From: Nageia nagi
Taxonomy: Eukaryota > Pinophyta
DNA length: 64,000 nt
Direction of reading: 5' to 3'
Assembly (NCBI GenBank): GCA_050084985.1
Contig: JBITNC010000001.1
Span: forward strand, 150,660,001 to 150,724,000
Position 1 is the first letter of the stretch; the number at the start of each line of letters is the position of its first letter. The notes below the pieces were generated by a model, which was not told where the DNA came from, ran no database searches, and was given only the letters and a program-made list of their open reading frames with translations. Made by a program: the position numbers and the translations under genes. This document shows positions 31,501-39,385 of this stretch, in pieces.

Positions 31501-32995
31501 TAGGCAGAGGTACAAAGAAGTGCTTTGGGAACTAGTCCAATTCAAATCCAACATAGAATTTGAGATTAGAAAGATTGAATTATATTTCAATAGGTGTTAC
31601 GCAGTAATATTGCAATTCATGAGCCAGTTTTCAAGTAGTGATTACATCCGATGCTAATAACAACCGAGCTAAAACATTATATAAAACTAAATTAAAAATC
31701 TCTCTCCTAACATAGGCGTTTATATAAGAGACAATAGAAGATAAAAACATGTAACAATCTGTAGACAAAGAGAACGCTCGAAGGCGTCAATGTTAGTTGT
31801 AACTTTATAGAACAATTTTAAAATCAAATAACATGATATCCATAAATAGCATCTAAATGCTATGTATGGAGAACACCGTGATATCAAAAACCACCTCATT
31901 GTGTACTGTGAATTTGGGAAAAATTGAAAATGTTGCTAGTTTATTTTTACACCTAGATTAAATGAGATGATTATTACTGACCATAATGAGATTAATATAA
32001 AATCTACAACAGTTATAGGAACCACTTAAGCTATCAAATAGGAAAATCTTCTAAAGCACATAAAAAAAGGAAATTTGGAAGATTACCCTTTCTTAAATTA
32101 AAAAAAATAAATCATTTTGTGAAATGAATCGGAAATCCCATAAAATGAGAACCGGTGTAAATATACCTTCAGAATTTGTATCATAATTTCAGTTTGAAAG
32201 GGACAAATATGAACAACAGAAAAATGCATGCAATATTTTGTCATCTTTCTCAATATGATTTGAACTAGTGAGGAGTTGTCAGTTTTTTTATTGTATTCAT
32301 ATTATACTCTGAACGCTATGCGTGTCTAATCAAGTTGTTCAAATTCTAAGGATTGCTTGATAAAATCAAACAGTTTTTGTATATGACTTACACAAGCTTT
32401 TATTTCTTGTATGGTCAAAATCGTTTTCCTCTACCCTAAAATTTTGCCTGCAATTAATGGTAAACCTTGACAGAAATGTAGATACGATCTATTTGAATCC
32501 TTGAGTGTCACGTGTAAACATATAAACAAAAACCTTCCGTGGTAGATATTTGTTTGAGCATGCACATTTTTTTGTAGATTCTCTAGAACTTGAAAACTAT
32601 CTGAAGATAAGGAATAAGATTTTTTACTCGTCTCAAATCAAGAGGCTATTTGTCTTTTTGCCGTTTTCTTCATTTGTTCTTGAATTGCATTTCTATTTCA
32701 TGCAATGAATGTAATAGTAGAGTCTCAAATCAATGATTAGAGACAACTTGTCTTAATTATTCAAGATTTTGAAAAAATTAAATGCCAAATGAAAATTATG
32801 AAATCATCTTCCATCTGTCGCAATGTTTATTTGGTATTGCGGATCATACCTTGATTATATTTTGTACTGGCCATATTTCCCTTCTGCATAACCGCATGAC
32901 CTACCCCTATATCTGCAATTAATTCATCTCATTATGTTGCAGGGGATATCACAACTTTAGGACCAAGGATTCTTAGTTCATTAAACAGGACATGA
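2600..32995 (+). CDS. murC: murC, UDP-N-acetylmuramate--L-alanine ligase, 3' part (five exons)
   Basis: MurC joins L-alanine to UDP-MurNAc using ATP, the first amino-acid addition in peptidoglycan precursor synthesis; in plants that keep the pathway it is expected to act in the plastid. The coding sequence is join(2600-2877, 3042-3111, 3198-3293, 16523-16598, 32943-32995): 573 nt, 190 codons and TGA. All introns are GT-AG, phases agree at each junction, and there is no internal stop or frameshift. Visible motifs are GRRFE near residue 46, DDYAHHPTE near 59-67, FQPHTYSR near 89-96 (its serine codon is completed across the exon 1-2 junction), VYAARE starting at 117, and LTLGAGDIT near 170-178 (glycine codon split between exons 4 and 5). 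These are Mur-ligase C-terminal domain features. Bacterial MurC is about 460-490 residues, so the central ATP-binding domain, the N-terminal domain and any transit peptide lie left of the window. Confidence 0.93.
3042..3111 (+). CDS. murC: murC exon b
   Basis: The acceptor is tgtcgcag and the donor is aaag|gtttga. The exon completes the split serine, giving FQPHTYSR, then reads LAGLLQDFAHAFHGADHVIV. Seventy nt leave the phase at 0. The flanking introns are only 164 bp (2878-3041) and 86 bp (3112-3197). Confidence 0.95.
3198..3293 (+). CDS. murC: murC exon c
   Basis: The acceptor is gtggcag and the donor is ttg|gtaccc. The 32 codons start with VYAARE, a conserved MurC element, and end with AEYIPEL. 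The donor opens a 13229-bp intron. Confidence 0.93.
3985..4215 (+). mobile_element. tRNA-derived SINE-like element
   Basis: A tRNA-like head carries a box A match (tagcttagcctg, from 3993) and a box B match (ggttcgggatc, from 4036) about 43 bp apart, as in an internal RNA polymerase III promoter. A roughly 150-bp unrelated body follows. The head does not fold into an intact tRNA with a clear acceptor stem, so a SINE is preferred over a tRNA gene. The 3' end is approximate. Confidence 0.5.
4331..4609 (+). pseudogene. hAT transposase C-terminal (dimerisation) fragment
   Basis: One frame reads WEDFGAYTPNL, stop, CLAIKVLCQPCNA, DCERKWNVFEHIH, RSRLTQEKLNDLMFVHYNL and IDLDEIDPSSKW. This matches the C-terminal dimerisation region of plant hAT transposases (family pattern: WW..yG...p.Lq.lA, CERnWs.f..iHtk.RnrL, l.FvhyNl). 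A TAG replaces what is normally a glutamine codon, and the N-terminal and catalytic parts are absent. It is a dead fragment in the murC intron; terminal inverted repeats were not found. Confidence 0.75.
4601..4676. repeat. 38-bp tandem duplication at the end of the hAT fragment
   Basis: The phrase catgtgtaggatcaacaaca begins at 4601 and again at 4639, followed each time by near-identical sequence through tgcttcgc. Confidence 0.8.
5350..5965 (-). repeat. Left arm of an inverted repeat pair (internal part of a long-LTR element)
   Basis: Read on the minus strand this matches 15480-16125 on the plus strand. Shared landmarks in order are tccctagcctaga, gggagtcttggg, a phrase around cacttattcttggt, gtgccctagttt, and accctagaaaagtacattac. 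The first part is itself made of roughly 40-bp phrases built on cttgcgcc and gggag. I infer that it is internal sequence of the minus-strand element whose LTR begins at 6591. Confidence 0.6.
5966..6566 (-). mobile_element. Leader and decayed gag-like region of a minus-strand long-LTR element
   Basis: It lies between the inverted-arm repeat and a primer-binding site. Minus-strand frames contain short glutamine- and proline-rich stretches (RGMPENFQGQQ-like) but no intact gag domain. Assignment rests mainly on position next to the PBS and LTR edge. Confidence 0.35.
6567..6586 (-). other. Candidate primer-binding site of the minus-strand element
   Basis: On the minus strand this reads ATTGGCGCTAGAAGGAGGGC, directly inside an LTR-type edge (CATGCCAACA ending at 6591). 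TGGCGC followed by an AAGGAGG run is a PBS form seen in plant Ty3/gypsy elements. Confidence 0.55.
7502..7511 (-). promoter_or_regulatory. TATA-like box of the long LTR
   Basis: CTATAAGTAG on the minus strand, followed by CCCTAGAGGG, sits between the U3-side array and the PBS side, where an LTR promoter is expected. Confidence 0.4.
7860..8960. repeat. About 70-bp degenerate tandem array
   Basis: The motif ttgtct followed about 10-15 bp later by acttgcgcc (or acttgcacc) recurs near 8312, 8385, 8457, 8530, 8600, 8728, 8795, 8862 and 8930, giving spacings of 67-73 bp apart from one gap of 128. Several open frames on both strands in this interval are products of the periodicity and are not proposed as genes. 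Confidence 0.8.
9213..9498 (+). pseudogene. Orphan exon-like segment of an unrecognised gene
   Basis: After an in-frame TAG that could be the end of a splice acceptor (gtgctag), an open frame runs 95 codons to a good donor (gactcag|gtatga). It includes ASERVSVMGSNLGRY, FLRKHLPSIREDVE and CEPIAWMSVDDT. Composition is protein-like and unlike the low-complexity repeats on both sides. I do not recognise the family. A possible next exon (about 9573-9660, reading GEPSKEISQEIVKYLL) has a matching style but is unproven. It is not needed for murC, whose conserved C-terminus is complete without it. It may be a gene piece captured by a transposon or a relic of a retrocopy. Confidence 0.4.
9867..10560 (+). 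mobile_element. U3 start of a plus-strand long-LTR element
   Basis: It begins with TGTTGTGCCCGCACAACACA and is the reverse complement of the terminal segments ending at 1895 and 26246. From about 10140 it continues with the inverted form of the short-unit zone (phrases such as tttgagctcagaa and ccagaaatg). It thus faces the minus-strand LTR that ends near 9218. Confidence 0.55.
10880..12045. repeat. About 365-bp tandem array related to the 183-bp family
   Basis: The landmark aactttgctcttgga recurs at about 10909, 11295, 11656 and 12019, with spacings of 386, 361 and 363 bp, close to twice 183. Units contain the 183-family phrases aaaacctgcgcc(t/a)a and aaaattttga, but also private sequence (ggtagggtggcaaatccaaa). 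Confidence 0.75.
12929..13901 (+). pseudogene. Unidentified open frames in the internal region of a gypsy-type element
   Basis: A 213-codon frame (13260-13901) containing AKHALRFVDDGNKKSVGK, LDMTVSEHLGYRTWGKE and ESHHEFGTILMTLSAF, and an 82-codon frame at 12929-13177, lie directly upstream of a polypurine tract and LTR. No reverse transcriptase, integrase, RNase H or protease motif is visible, so the element looks non-autonomous. The frames could be decayed coding sequence; I cannot name a family. Confidence 0.3.
13953..13984 (+). other. Internal 3' end and polypurine tract of a Ty3/gypsy element
   Basis: The phrase cttgaggacaagcaatgt followed by aaggagggcggact ends exactly at the LTR start TGTAATGTCCCC. 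The cttgaggacaagca phrase before a purine tract is typical of the 3' end of plant gypsy elements, and it also occurs on the minus strand beside the LTR at 34408-35503. Confidence 0.75.
13985..15439 (+). mobile_element. 3' LTR of a Ty3/gypsy element (1455 bp)
   Basis: It starts TGTAATGTCCCC and ends GGGGACGTCACA, imperfect inverted termini with TG...CA ends. It is preceded by a polypurine tract. Inside, degenerate phrases of the form gccaacgtggg repeat at about 15028, 15051, 15085 and 15133. A matching 5' LTR is not visible in the window, so the element is broken or nested. Confidence 0.8.
15480..16125 (+). repeat. Right arm of the inverted repeat pair
   Basis: This is the plus-strand counterpart of 5350-5965, with the landmarks tccctagcctagaa, gggagtcttggg, cacttattcttggtta, tgccctagttt and gccctagaaaggtacattac. 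It probably belongs to the plus-strand long-LTR element that starts at 9867, the gypsy LTR having inserted just upstream. Confidence 0.6.
16523..16598 (+). CDS. murC: murC exon d
   Basis: Reads DDVLERLTSAINSHQREIV then ILTLGA, with the first base of the following glycine codon. The LTLGAG motif matches the nucleotide-ligase C-terminus of MurC. The donor is gcag|gtattc. The exon is isolated, with 13.2 kb of intron before it and 16.3 kb after it, yet phase and motif continue perfectly on both sides. Confidence 0.92.
17121..17843. mobile_element. GC-rich insertion with short inverted ends in a TA-repeat site
   Basis: About 720 bp, unusually GC- and CpG-rich for this window, are bounded by atatatcaagg on the left and ccttgatgtatata on the right, which are inverted copies around CAAGG with TA-rich flanks. 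Inside, 17641-17660 and 17738-17757 are perfect 20-bp reverse complements, with looser copies of the gggag-cgg and gaacg-tcc phrases. No coding domain was recognised. A non-autonomous DNA transposon is the best guess. Confidence 0.45.
17641..17757. repeat. Perfect 20-bp inverted repeat (hairpin, 77-bp loop)
   Basis: gatgtctcccagccgctccc at 17641-17660 is the exact reverse complement of gggagcggctgggagacatc at 17738-17757. Confidence 0.9.
18835..19150. repeat. Short-unit degenerate repeat tract
   Basis: Phrases of the form ttttgaaatatcaa, ttgcagtatcaa, ttgaattatca and ttgcaatatcaa recur every 15-25 bp or so. This explains why no reading frame is sustained here. Confidence 0.6.
20916..21126 (-). 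mobile_element. LTR fragment with TGTAGATGCC start, copy 1
   Basis: About 211 bp closely match 29605-29816 in the same orientation. On the minus strand it starts TGTAGATGCC and is directly preceded by a purine tract reading AGGGGCAAAA (21127-21136), the usual junction between internal region and 3' LTR in plant gypsy elements. The left boundary (tgaaggcc) is provisional. Confidence 0.6.
22234..22434 (-). other. Open frame beside the long LTR, possibly gag-derived
   Basis: Sixty-six codons rich in glutamine, proline and lysine lie immediately left of the long-LTR copy, where leader or gag of a minus-strand element is expected. No zinc knuckle or capsid motif is visible, so the assignment is positional only. 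Confidence 0.25.
23329..23343 (-). promoter_or_regulatory. TATA-like box of the long LTR
   Basis: GTCTATAAATAAACC on the minus strand lies at the junction between the array-bearing side and the PBS-proximal side, as in the sister LTR at 7502-7511. Confidence 0.4.
23740..25560. repeat. 183-bp tandem array, second copy (10 units)
   Basis: The GCCT landmark recurs at 23920, 24106, 24287, 24470, 24653, 24836, 25016, 25199, 25358 and 25541. Spacings are 180-186 bp except one unit of 159 with an internal deletion. The stretch from about 24690 is collinear with the start of the window. Confidence 0.88.
26580..27873 (+). pseudogene. Plant mobile domain (PMD) pseudogene
   Basis: Broken frames carry, in order, GLYDLLIVGHFQIDFPLLTA with ALVERWEADSQYIHLP (26648-26887), FVWGPTILAQLYWDLYQY then ELLQVWTYEHISIFR (27082-27279), and a tail with the acidic run NEDEDEDEEYISSSE (27577-27873). 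The first two match the transposon-derived plant mobile domain (leader helix, HLP-GE-T-TL pattern, then WG...LA.LY and LQ.W..E). At least two frameshifts and several stops separate the blocks. It lies in the murC intron in the same orientation. Confidence 0.65.
27960..28450 (+). pseudogene. Charged, probably coiled-coil tail linked to the PMD pseudogene
   Basis: An 81-codon frame (28204-28449) with HMIKKQEDQTDAYNKLD and TRLKERVMARDINV is preceded by broken frame with the same helical, charged character (EIVRLQPMEVEVTRLIAMI). It follows the PMD blocks directly and may be the C-terminal part of the same dead gene. Confidence 0.35.
28473..28547. repeat. (TA)n microsatellite, about 37 repeats
   Basis: Uninterrupted TA dinucleotides for 75 bp. 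Confidence 0.98.
29331..29604 (-). pseudogene. Ty3/gypsy gag zinc-knuckle fragment
   Basis: The minus-strand frame reads FRYEEVCNYHKTSGH then LTKNCKNLRNIIQDLI. The spacing C-x2-H plus GH-x4-C (degenerate CCHC) followed by LR..IQDLI is typical of gag from Tat/Ogre-type plant gypsy elements. Capsid and pol are missing. It sits against the LTR-like repeat at 29605-29816. Confidence 0.65.
29605..29816 (-). mobile_element. LTR fragment with TGTAGACACC start, copy 2
   Basis: About 212 bp, direct repeat of 20916-21126 with roughly one difference in ten by eye. On the minus strand it starts TGTAGACACC. The gag fragment on its left suggests a truncated or rearranged gypsy element, but no PBS was identified between them. 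Confidence 0.55.
30057..30340 (+). pseudogene. Ty1/copia RNase H fragment, first half
   Basis: Broken frames read GSIDDRKST, then ETDYKATINESYEALWLR, LLADL and YCDNPDYE. These are the DDRKSTSG, TEAEY-A...EA-WLR-LL and CDN blocks of copia RNase H. The key glutamate block is decayed (ETDYKA). Stops interrupt the frame. Confidence 0.75.
30345..30950. mobile_element. About 600-bp insertion splitting the copia RNase H
   Basis: Sequence without copia similarity separates the CDN block from the HARTKHIEI block, which are adjacent in intact elements. No domain was recognised; boundaries are inferred from where copia similarity stops and restarts. Confidence 0.5.
30958..31146 (+). pseudogene. Ty1/copia RNase H fragment, second half
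   Basis: Reads PTVYCARTMYIEIHHHIHHL then EEIPLYCCTKQDDIVDIFTK and PLAFDKLYQVQ, matching the ART-HIEI-HH and D-DIFTKPL blocks that end copia polyproteins, with a TAG stop. The tract ctaagggggcaatt at 31158-31170 is a plausible polypurine tract before an LTR remnant (about 31170-31350). Confidence 0.85.
32943..32995 (+). CDS. murC: murC exon e (last exon, natural C-terminus)
   Basis: Completes the glycine codon and reads DITTLGPRILSSLNRT then TGA at 32993-32995. GAGDIT is the expected MurC ending, so this is a genuine C-terminus. An AT-rich presumed 3' untranslated region follows; aatgaaaaa near 33055 could serve as a weak polyadenylation element, but this cannot be decided by eye. Confidence 0.92.
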
Positions 32996-32999
32996 CTCT

Positions 33000-34407
33000 T
33001 GATTTTAAAACTACATTTTATGGCATTAATCTCAAATTGTGCTGTATATGGGCTAATGAAAAATACTTTGGTTGTTTTCTGTTAATATGAACTTTATTAT
33101 CATTGTTCTATGTCTAGCAGTGATTTGTATTTAATTTTTTAATTCTCGATGTTGTAACTTGTGTTATGATTTATGCCTAAGGATTGCACTTTTTTTTTAA
33201 GGACTAATAACACGTTATTAATTTTGTCAAGGACTTGTATCTTCTGTTATAGAAAATCGCATTTTGCAATATTAATGATGATTGTAAAGTGCAATTCAAG
33301 CAAGTACATGAAAAAGGATATATAATTTCGAAATAAAATAGATTAAATGCAGTACCTCTGAAATCTAATTTTGCCTTCATGCAAAACAAACATCACCTTC
33401 ATGCCATTTTATATTGAAGCACATTATCATCTAAGAATTAAGAACACAATTTATAAAGCAAATAGATAATTTTCATTAGTTCTTTTTAATATTATACATT
33501 CTTTTATCGTATAATCATTTGAGATTGTTTTACTATATACTTAGAGCAGTGTATTGGCTTGCCAAACTATTGCAATTTTCATAAGAGAGGTTTTTCTAGT
33601 AAAAAATGGTGAAATACAATCCGATTTTCTCAAAACTGATTTCGTTTTTAATGTTAAAATATATGCAAACTTGATAGCAGTCAAGAGAATGAAAGGTTGA
33701 ACTGAATAAAAATGATATTTGATGATAGAGCTCAAAACATTTGTTAGTGTATTTCTTAATTTCCTCTTTCATTTAATCTTTCAATAGTATTACATATTTT
33801 TAGTATTGGCTTTTGATATCTTTGTTTTATTTTTAAAGTTCAAGATTTGTCACATTATATCAGACTTATAATATAAATAGACTAGTATTTGTTAAGAAAC
33901 TTTGGCAATATTTGAATGGAAACAGCCTATTTTTGTGAAACTCAGACTACAACAATAATAGTTGGGATTGAAAAATTTAAATAGCTTGGATTTAAAATTG
34001 CATTAAAAATTATTGATTTTTATTTAGTTATTTGCTTTCATTTCGATAAGAATATGTTCATAAAAAAAATTAAACATCAAATGTATTAATATATATACAA
34101 AAATAATCAACATTATTTTTAGTTCATAAATTCAAAAATTATATTCAAGTCCATATGTATGGCATATGACATATGTGACAAAAGAACAATTTTACAAATA
34201 AGACCATTAAGTGCCCATCATCTTCTTCTTCTTCCCCTTAAATGTGGTAATTCTTTTCTTATCGTTGCCTTATATATTCTTGTCCCATGCTTTAATTATA
34301 CAAAAGAAAATCCCTCTAAAGGGATGGTTTAACAATGGTGTTTGAGTATTATATCAATCCATTGAAGGATCGATCTTGGGTTCATCATATTTTCGCTCAT
34401 GGGCTTT
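33000..34407. other. AT-rich sequence downstream of murC
   Basis: This presumably contains the murC 3' untranslated region and then intergenic DNA. No other feature is recognised. Confidence 0.5.
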
Positions 34408-35503
34408 CGAAATATCCCAAATTAAGAAAATACAAAATTATTGCAAAATTTTTCTAATCCAAAGTGAAAAATAGAATAAATTATAGATCTTCCCAAAAAG
34501 TTTATTGTAGTCTGGAATTACATATTTAATTAAGGAAATTGTATATTTGTTTAGAAAGATTATTGTAGTTTGGATTTATAGATATAATAATTAAATTGCA
34601 AATTTACCCAAAAAGATTATTGCAAACTAGATTTATAGATTTAATTATTATAACAATCTAGAAGTACAAAATAATGCAAGAACCAAAAAATTGACCCCAA
34701 GGGTAGGACGTCTAGCTTAAGACTATATCTATGCACAAAACTCACTATAAAATCCTAGAAAGGTGATGTTACACTGCTAGGGCCTCAAACCCTCATATGT
34801 GAAATTTGAATTGTACCACAACACTCCCACAAGTTGGACGAATTGTTGAAGGACCTACAACTATCGGATTTGAACCTCAAATTGCCACCAGAAGAATAGA
34901 CTTGAGGTTTTTTGTCCTTAATCCTTGGACCTAAGAGGGTTTTCGCCCTTTAAACCACTCTCTTATAGGTTTTTTTCCATAAGTAGCTAGATATTGACCT
35001 TGCAACCAAGTATCAAAAGGGATAATTGATGATGGACAAAAGATGTCTTCCAAATGGTGCACACCACTCCTTTATAGATGGGCGTCCCACCTTGGATATC
35101 ACAATGGACCTTTTAGATTACAACAATCACTCCTTGAGATCCCAATTACAACATTACAATTGAGAGCGTTAAATAATGCTTCATAAATATAAAAACACAC
35201 CTAGATGCAAGAAAACACTCCTAACTATCCCAAGAAGGGAGATGTCCTATGTTGGCCAAGTTATACATTAAAATATGACAAATAAATGGGACCCACCACT
35301 TAGGAATTTTACAACGCCCTCCCAAAGCCTCATAATGCCTTATTGGGCCCACCACAACCTAAGAAGACTCAAAGATATTTTAAAATACTCCTAAAATTAT
35401 CAAAACACATCTAGAAATTCACAAGAGGATGACCTTCCTTTCCCTAACCAAATCAAGTTTGGGATGCATCAAAAGAATAGGAATGCAAAAAGGAGACATT
35501 ACA
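34408..35503 (-). repeat. 3' LTR of the minus-strand gypsy element
   Basis: On the minus strand it starts TGTAATGTCTCC and ends GGGATATTTCG. It matches 46748-47762 along its length, including the phrases aattacatatttaatta, cactcccacaagttgga, gataattgatgat and acacatctagaaattcacaag. Confidence 0.8.
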
Positions 35504-36560
35504 AGTCTTCCCTCACCCAAAATTGCTTGTCCTCAAGCAATTCTAAACCACATGATCAACTTTTTCAACAACATCTTCAATGTCTTGTTCCTCTCCATCA
35601 TCAATATCAAATTTTGGTTTCACATCATCAACATGTCGAGATATTATCTTCCAAGTATCCTTTGATGGAAGGGAAACATTAAGATCCATACATGTTGCTA
35701 TTGATATTGAAATTGTCCATCTACATGAGAGTATAATACCCCAACAACAAAGCAATCACTATATTCTTGAAAAACTATCTTCACCACATCATTGTCATCT
35801 TTCATGTCTTGCAAATAAGCATATATGAAAGCTATTAACTTATGCACATGCATATCAGTCCTTCTCATTGCAACAAACTCGATTCCAAATGCCTAAGAGT
35901 ATGTCATCCAATCCATCGTAAAAATCACAGCCACTACAATGAACATCATGCCAATTGTTGGCCTAATCATCATGAAGATTGCAACTAAAGCTAACAAGAA
36001 TGCAGTCTCAAAGACCATCTGAAATACCGCCCCAAACAATGTGAACAAAGTAGCTCCTTTATCCTAACACCTTGATGGTTAGGTGCTTGGATGCACCATA
36101 AATTGTGGCCAAGGCACCACCACTTGCATCCCTAGTTCTTTGGAGTCGACTTCCTAAATATATTTGTCTTGGATCTAGTTGTCCCAAAAATGTTTGTCCT
36201 AGATCTGGCCATCCCCAATCCTCCATATCTGACTCCTCTCCATCTGAAACCACCTCAACATAGTGGATCTAATCTTTTCCAAGGCAACAACGAACAGGTT
36301 ACCACAAATTTTTGCAAGTGAAGCACAACTTCTTCCTCCTCAAGTTATTTTGTGTGGCCTCATCCATCTTCTTGGTTGTTCATGGTAGTTGACTCCTCCC
36401 AAGATGGGAAGAACTCCTCTTAGAGTAGGACACACTCTTCTGCAAAGGTTAAGATGCTCCATATCTAGGTGGAATGTTGGATATGGATCTCATCATGGAT
36501 TGCTCTAAGATCAATGCCCTCTTGATGGAATCCTACAAGATAGTAGGTAGGGTTTTTTTT
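35504..36560 (-). pseudogene. Residual 3' internal region of the gypsy element
   Basis: Minus-strand frames at 35543-35755 (DVKPKFDIDDGEEQDIEDVV near the end) and 36059-36253 (SDGEESDMEDWGWPDLGQTF) are acidic and lie next to the polypurine tract. Between them is a hydrophobic frame that could be a membrane segment. No pol or envelope family is recognised, and no intact gene is proposed. Confidence 0.3.
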
Positions 36561-37239
36561 AGCCATGAATCTTCATTTATAAGAGAAAATTAAGATTTAT
36601 AGGATTTGAATTTTCAAATTTGCTATAAATTTAACATTAATTAAAATGTTAAAATGTGATTTTCCTTTTATTTGCAACAATAAATGATCAGAATTGTCAT
36701 AATTTTATAATCAAATTTTTAAAATTGAACACAATTGCCAAAATATTATAAATAACTTTAAAATATGAATTCCTAAACTTAGTGAAGAAAAAATATATTA
36801 TTCGTTGGATTTTGAGAAGAACCAATCTTAAAATTTAAATCCTTAAACTAAACTGTGAAACCTTAAAAGATAAAACGAATTCCTAAAAGCATAAATTAGA
36901 GCTTTTAGACATAAGAGTAATACTCAAAAACCCTAAACGTCAAAGATATTTTTATTTGGAACATAAAGCTTAAACTTTTCTATAGTTCTTGCAACTCTCT
37001 ACAGAGAATCTACAGCGAAAAGGTGAGTTGACTTCATTTTAAATGGTTGTGTATTTTATTTGTTATCACATGTTACATCATTTACCCTTTTTATTTTTTA
37101 TGAAGCAGCTTAAAATATGTGTTGCACGTCCACTGGCTTCATTTTGAAATCTACTTTAACTTTGAGGCCCAAATTCAAGTATTTTATTAAAGCTTTTCAA
37201 TAGTTTTTTCAACATTATATTTTCAGCGATTTGGTTGCA

Positions 37240-37750
37240 AAGCGAAACCATTCAACAATATTTACTACCAGTTGGTTGCAAACATAAGCGTCGGGTGCAA
37301 ATGTTATCAATGGATTCAATTCAACAAGTAGGCCATTACATTTGCAATTGAATGGCTACAAAATGTAATCGAACGACTGCATGTGTAGCCAAACAACTAC
37401 ACTTTCAACCAAATGGCTACATTTGCAACCATTTGATTGTGACATGCAGTGATTCGGCTATGAAACATAGTTAGTTGTCTAGGAAATGCAATCATTTAGC
37501 TAGAAATGTAGTCGTTCAGTTGAAAATGCAATCATTCGATTTAATTTTATAACTGTTCAATTGCATTTGTAATCGAACAATTGTAAATAGAGTTGAATGA
37601 TTGCATTTGTAGTCATTCAACTGCAAATGCAATCATTTGACTCCATTTGTAGCATTTGTAGTCATTCAACTGCAAATGCAATCATTTGACTCCATTTGTA
37701 ACTGTTTTGTTCCATTTGTCACCATTGAGTTGCATTTAAAATCGTTCGGT
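37240..37750. repeat. Left subterminal-type array, about 21-25-bp units
   Basis: Variants of ttgcatttgtagtcattcaa and caaatgcaatcatttgac recur in both orientations. A perfect 49-bp tandem duplication occupies 37603-37651 and 37652-37700. Confidence 0.8.
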
Positions 37751-37936
37751 ACTTATTAGGAGCATTTATTTAAATATGTACTAAAATATTTGAGATAATT
37801 ATTAGATGTTTGAAGTTCTGATTTTATTTGAAAATATATATGGATCTTTACACACTTGAAAATAATACTCGATAGCCACATCTTCTAAGTATTCAAAAAA
37901 TGGAAGTAAAATTAAAATGCTTAAAATCTTTATTAG

Positions 37937-39385
37937 TTGGTTCTTGTTAATTTAAAAAATATTGCTAAGATGGATGATAATGCAATAGTTGTAACATTAA
38001 TTTGTGTTGGTGTTGTAGTCATGCATGGTCTAAGGAGTGATCTTTGTGTGAGATTGCAAACAACAGTTGTTTCGTATATGATTCCTATTCATTGTATGGC
38101 TCATAGAATGAATCTAACATATAAAATTGTTAGAACATTTGACAATGTAAGGAATCTTGAAAATCTTATACTTGAGCTTCATGCTTATATAGCAAATAGT
38201 TTTGAAAAGATTTAGAGAATTTTAGAATTTTGCATTGGGACTTACTTATGGTAAAAAATTACTAAATGATGTTGAAATTAGATGAATTTCTTTTTATGAG
38301 CTTACACGTAAGTTACTTAGTGAATATCAATCATTAACAATGTATATATATCAAAATAGAAGAGCAATCGATAAAAAAACAAATTTATTGGTTTGATAAA
38401 TTTAGAAACATTGTTGACATTAACAGGTATCATTCCTATGCTATAAGAGGTGTGTTTGATCAAACATGCTCAACAAAGGTCTATATATATAGACGATTTT
38501 ATACATTTGAGAAAAGAGTTTGCTTATCATTGGATATGTTATATTATTCAGATGATAGTTTCAACGGTCCTCATTTTGAGCAGTGGAAAATTTTAATAGA
38601 TTTGAAATATCGAAAAATGTTATTTGAAATTTGATATTAGATATTACCTTTGTATCATTGTTCATGGTAAGGAAATAGCAATGCATATCTTCCATAAATG
38701 ATTGGATTTAGTATGTGCAGAATATGAAGAGGTCAAAGTAAAAAAAATATTTTTGATAAATCCATACTTGAAATCAAAATGAAGTTAAGGAACATTGCCA
38801 AATCATTATCCATAAAAATCATAGAGTATTTTCAAAGAGATGATTTACTTGAAGCTATGAGCATTGTGAATCTTTATTTTAGAATATAGATAATGGCAAA
38901 GAATATATAAGCACCTCTTTTGTAAGAAATTAGAAATTCCTACTCATTTCTTCAAATTTGTAGAATTTAATAATGTAAAGGTTGATGGTATTTTAAACAA
39001 AGATTTGTTAATGAAATAGTTGAATCACTTTGGATTGACTATGATTTAACAATACTGCTATCTATCAGAACCAATAGAGAGTTATGTTATAATTCATTTG
39101 TGGAAAAATATTTATCTCAGTATTGTGTTACAGAAAGGGATCAATGACTATTTCAAATTGTATGAGTTATGTCAAACTATGATTTTGGGCTCAGTAGAAG
39201 ATGAAAGATTATTTAGTGCATTATCTTTTATTAAATCAAAACAAATGAACAAGTTAGACAACCACTTGGACAATTGCTTAAGACTGTATGTTTCACATTA
39301 CTCTATGAACAATTTTCCCATGGATAGAGTCGGGACAATTTGTAGATCTATATCAAAAAGGAGAAGTGTCAACAATAGAGCATGA
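37937..39385 (+). pseudogene. hAT-like transposase pseudogene
   Basis: The first block (37937-38215) includes LRSDLCVRLQTTVVSYM then IPIHCMAHRMNL, a zinc-binding-like HCMAHRMNL element found in hAT-type transposases. A middle block reads LETLLTLTGIIPML across a frameshift. The last block (39098-39385) reads ILGSVEDERLFSALSFIKSK and LDNHLDNCLRLYVS, the C-terminal dimerisation region. At least four frameshifts and many stops lie between. It is dead but the domain order is that of a full-length transposase. Confidence 0.75.

Larger units (their letters stand above)
16599..32942 (+). other. murC: Giant murC intron (16344 bp) filled with transposons
   Basis: It is bounded by GT at 16599 and by the acceptor cattatgttgcag at 32942. 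It contains the GC-rich terminal-inverted-repeat insertion, the long LTR with the 183-bp array, the plant-mobile-domain pseudogene and copia and gypsy fragments. I find nothing recognisable in 19200-20860 or in 31360-32900 apart from AT-rich sequence and short chance ORFs. Confidence 0.85.

Noticed and set aside
2600-32995. Bacterial contamination or organelle origin for the murC gene
   Set aside because: Five spliced exons with GT-AG introns filled by plant nuclear retrotransposons are incompatible with either.
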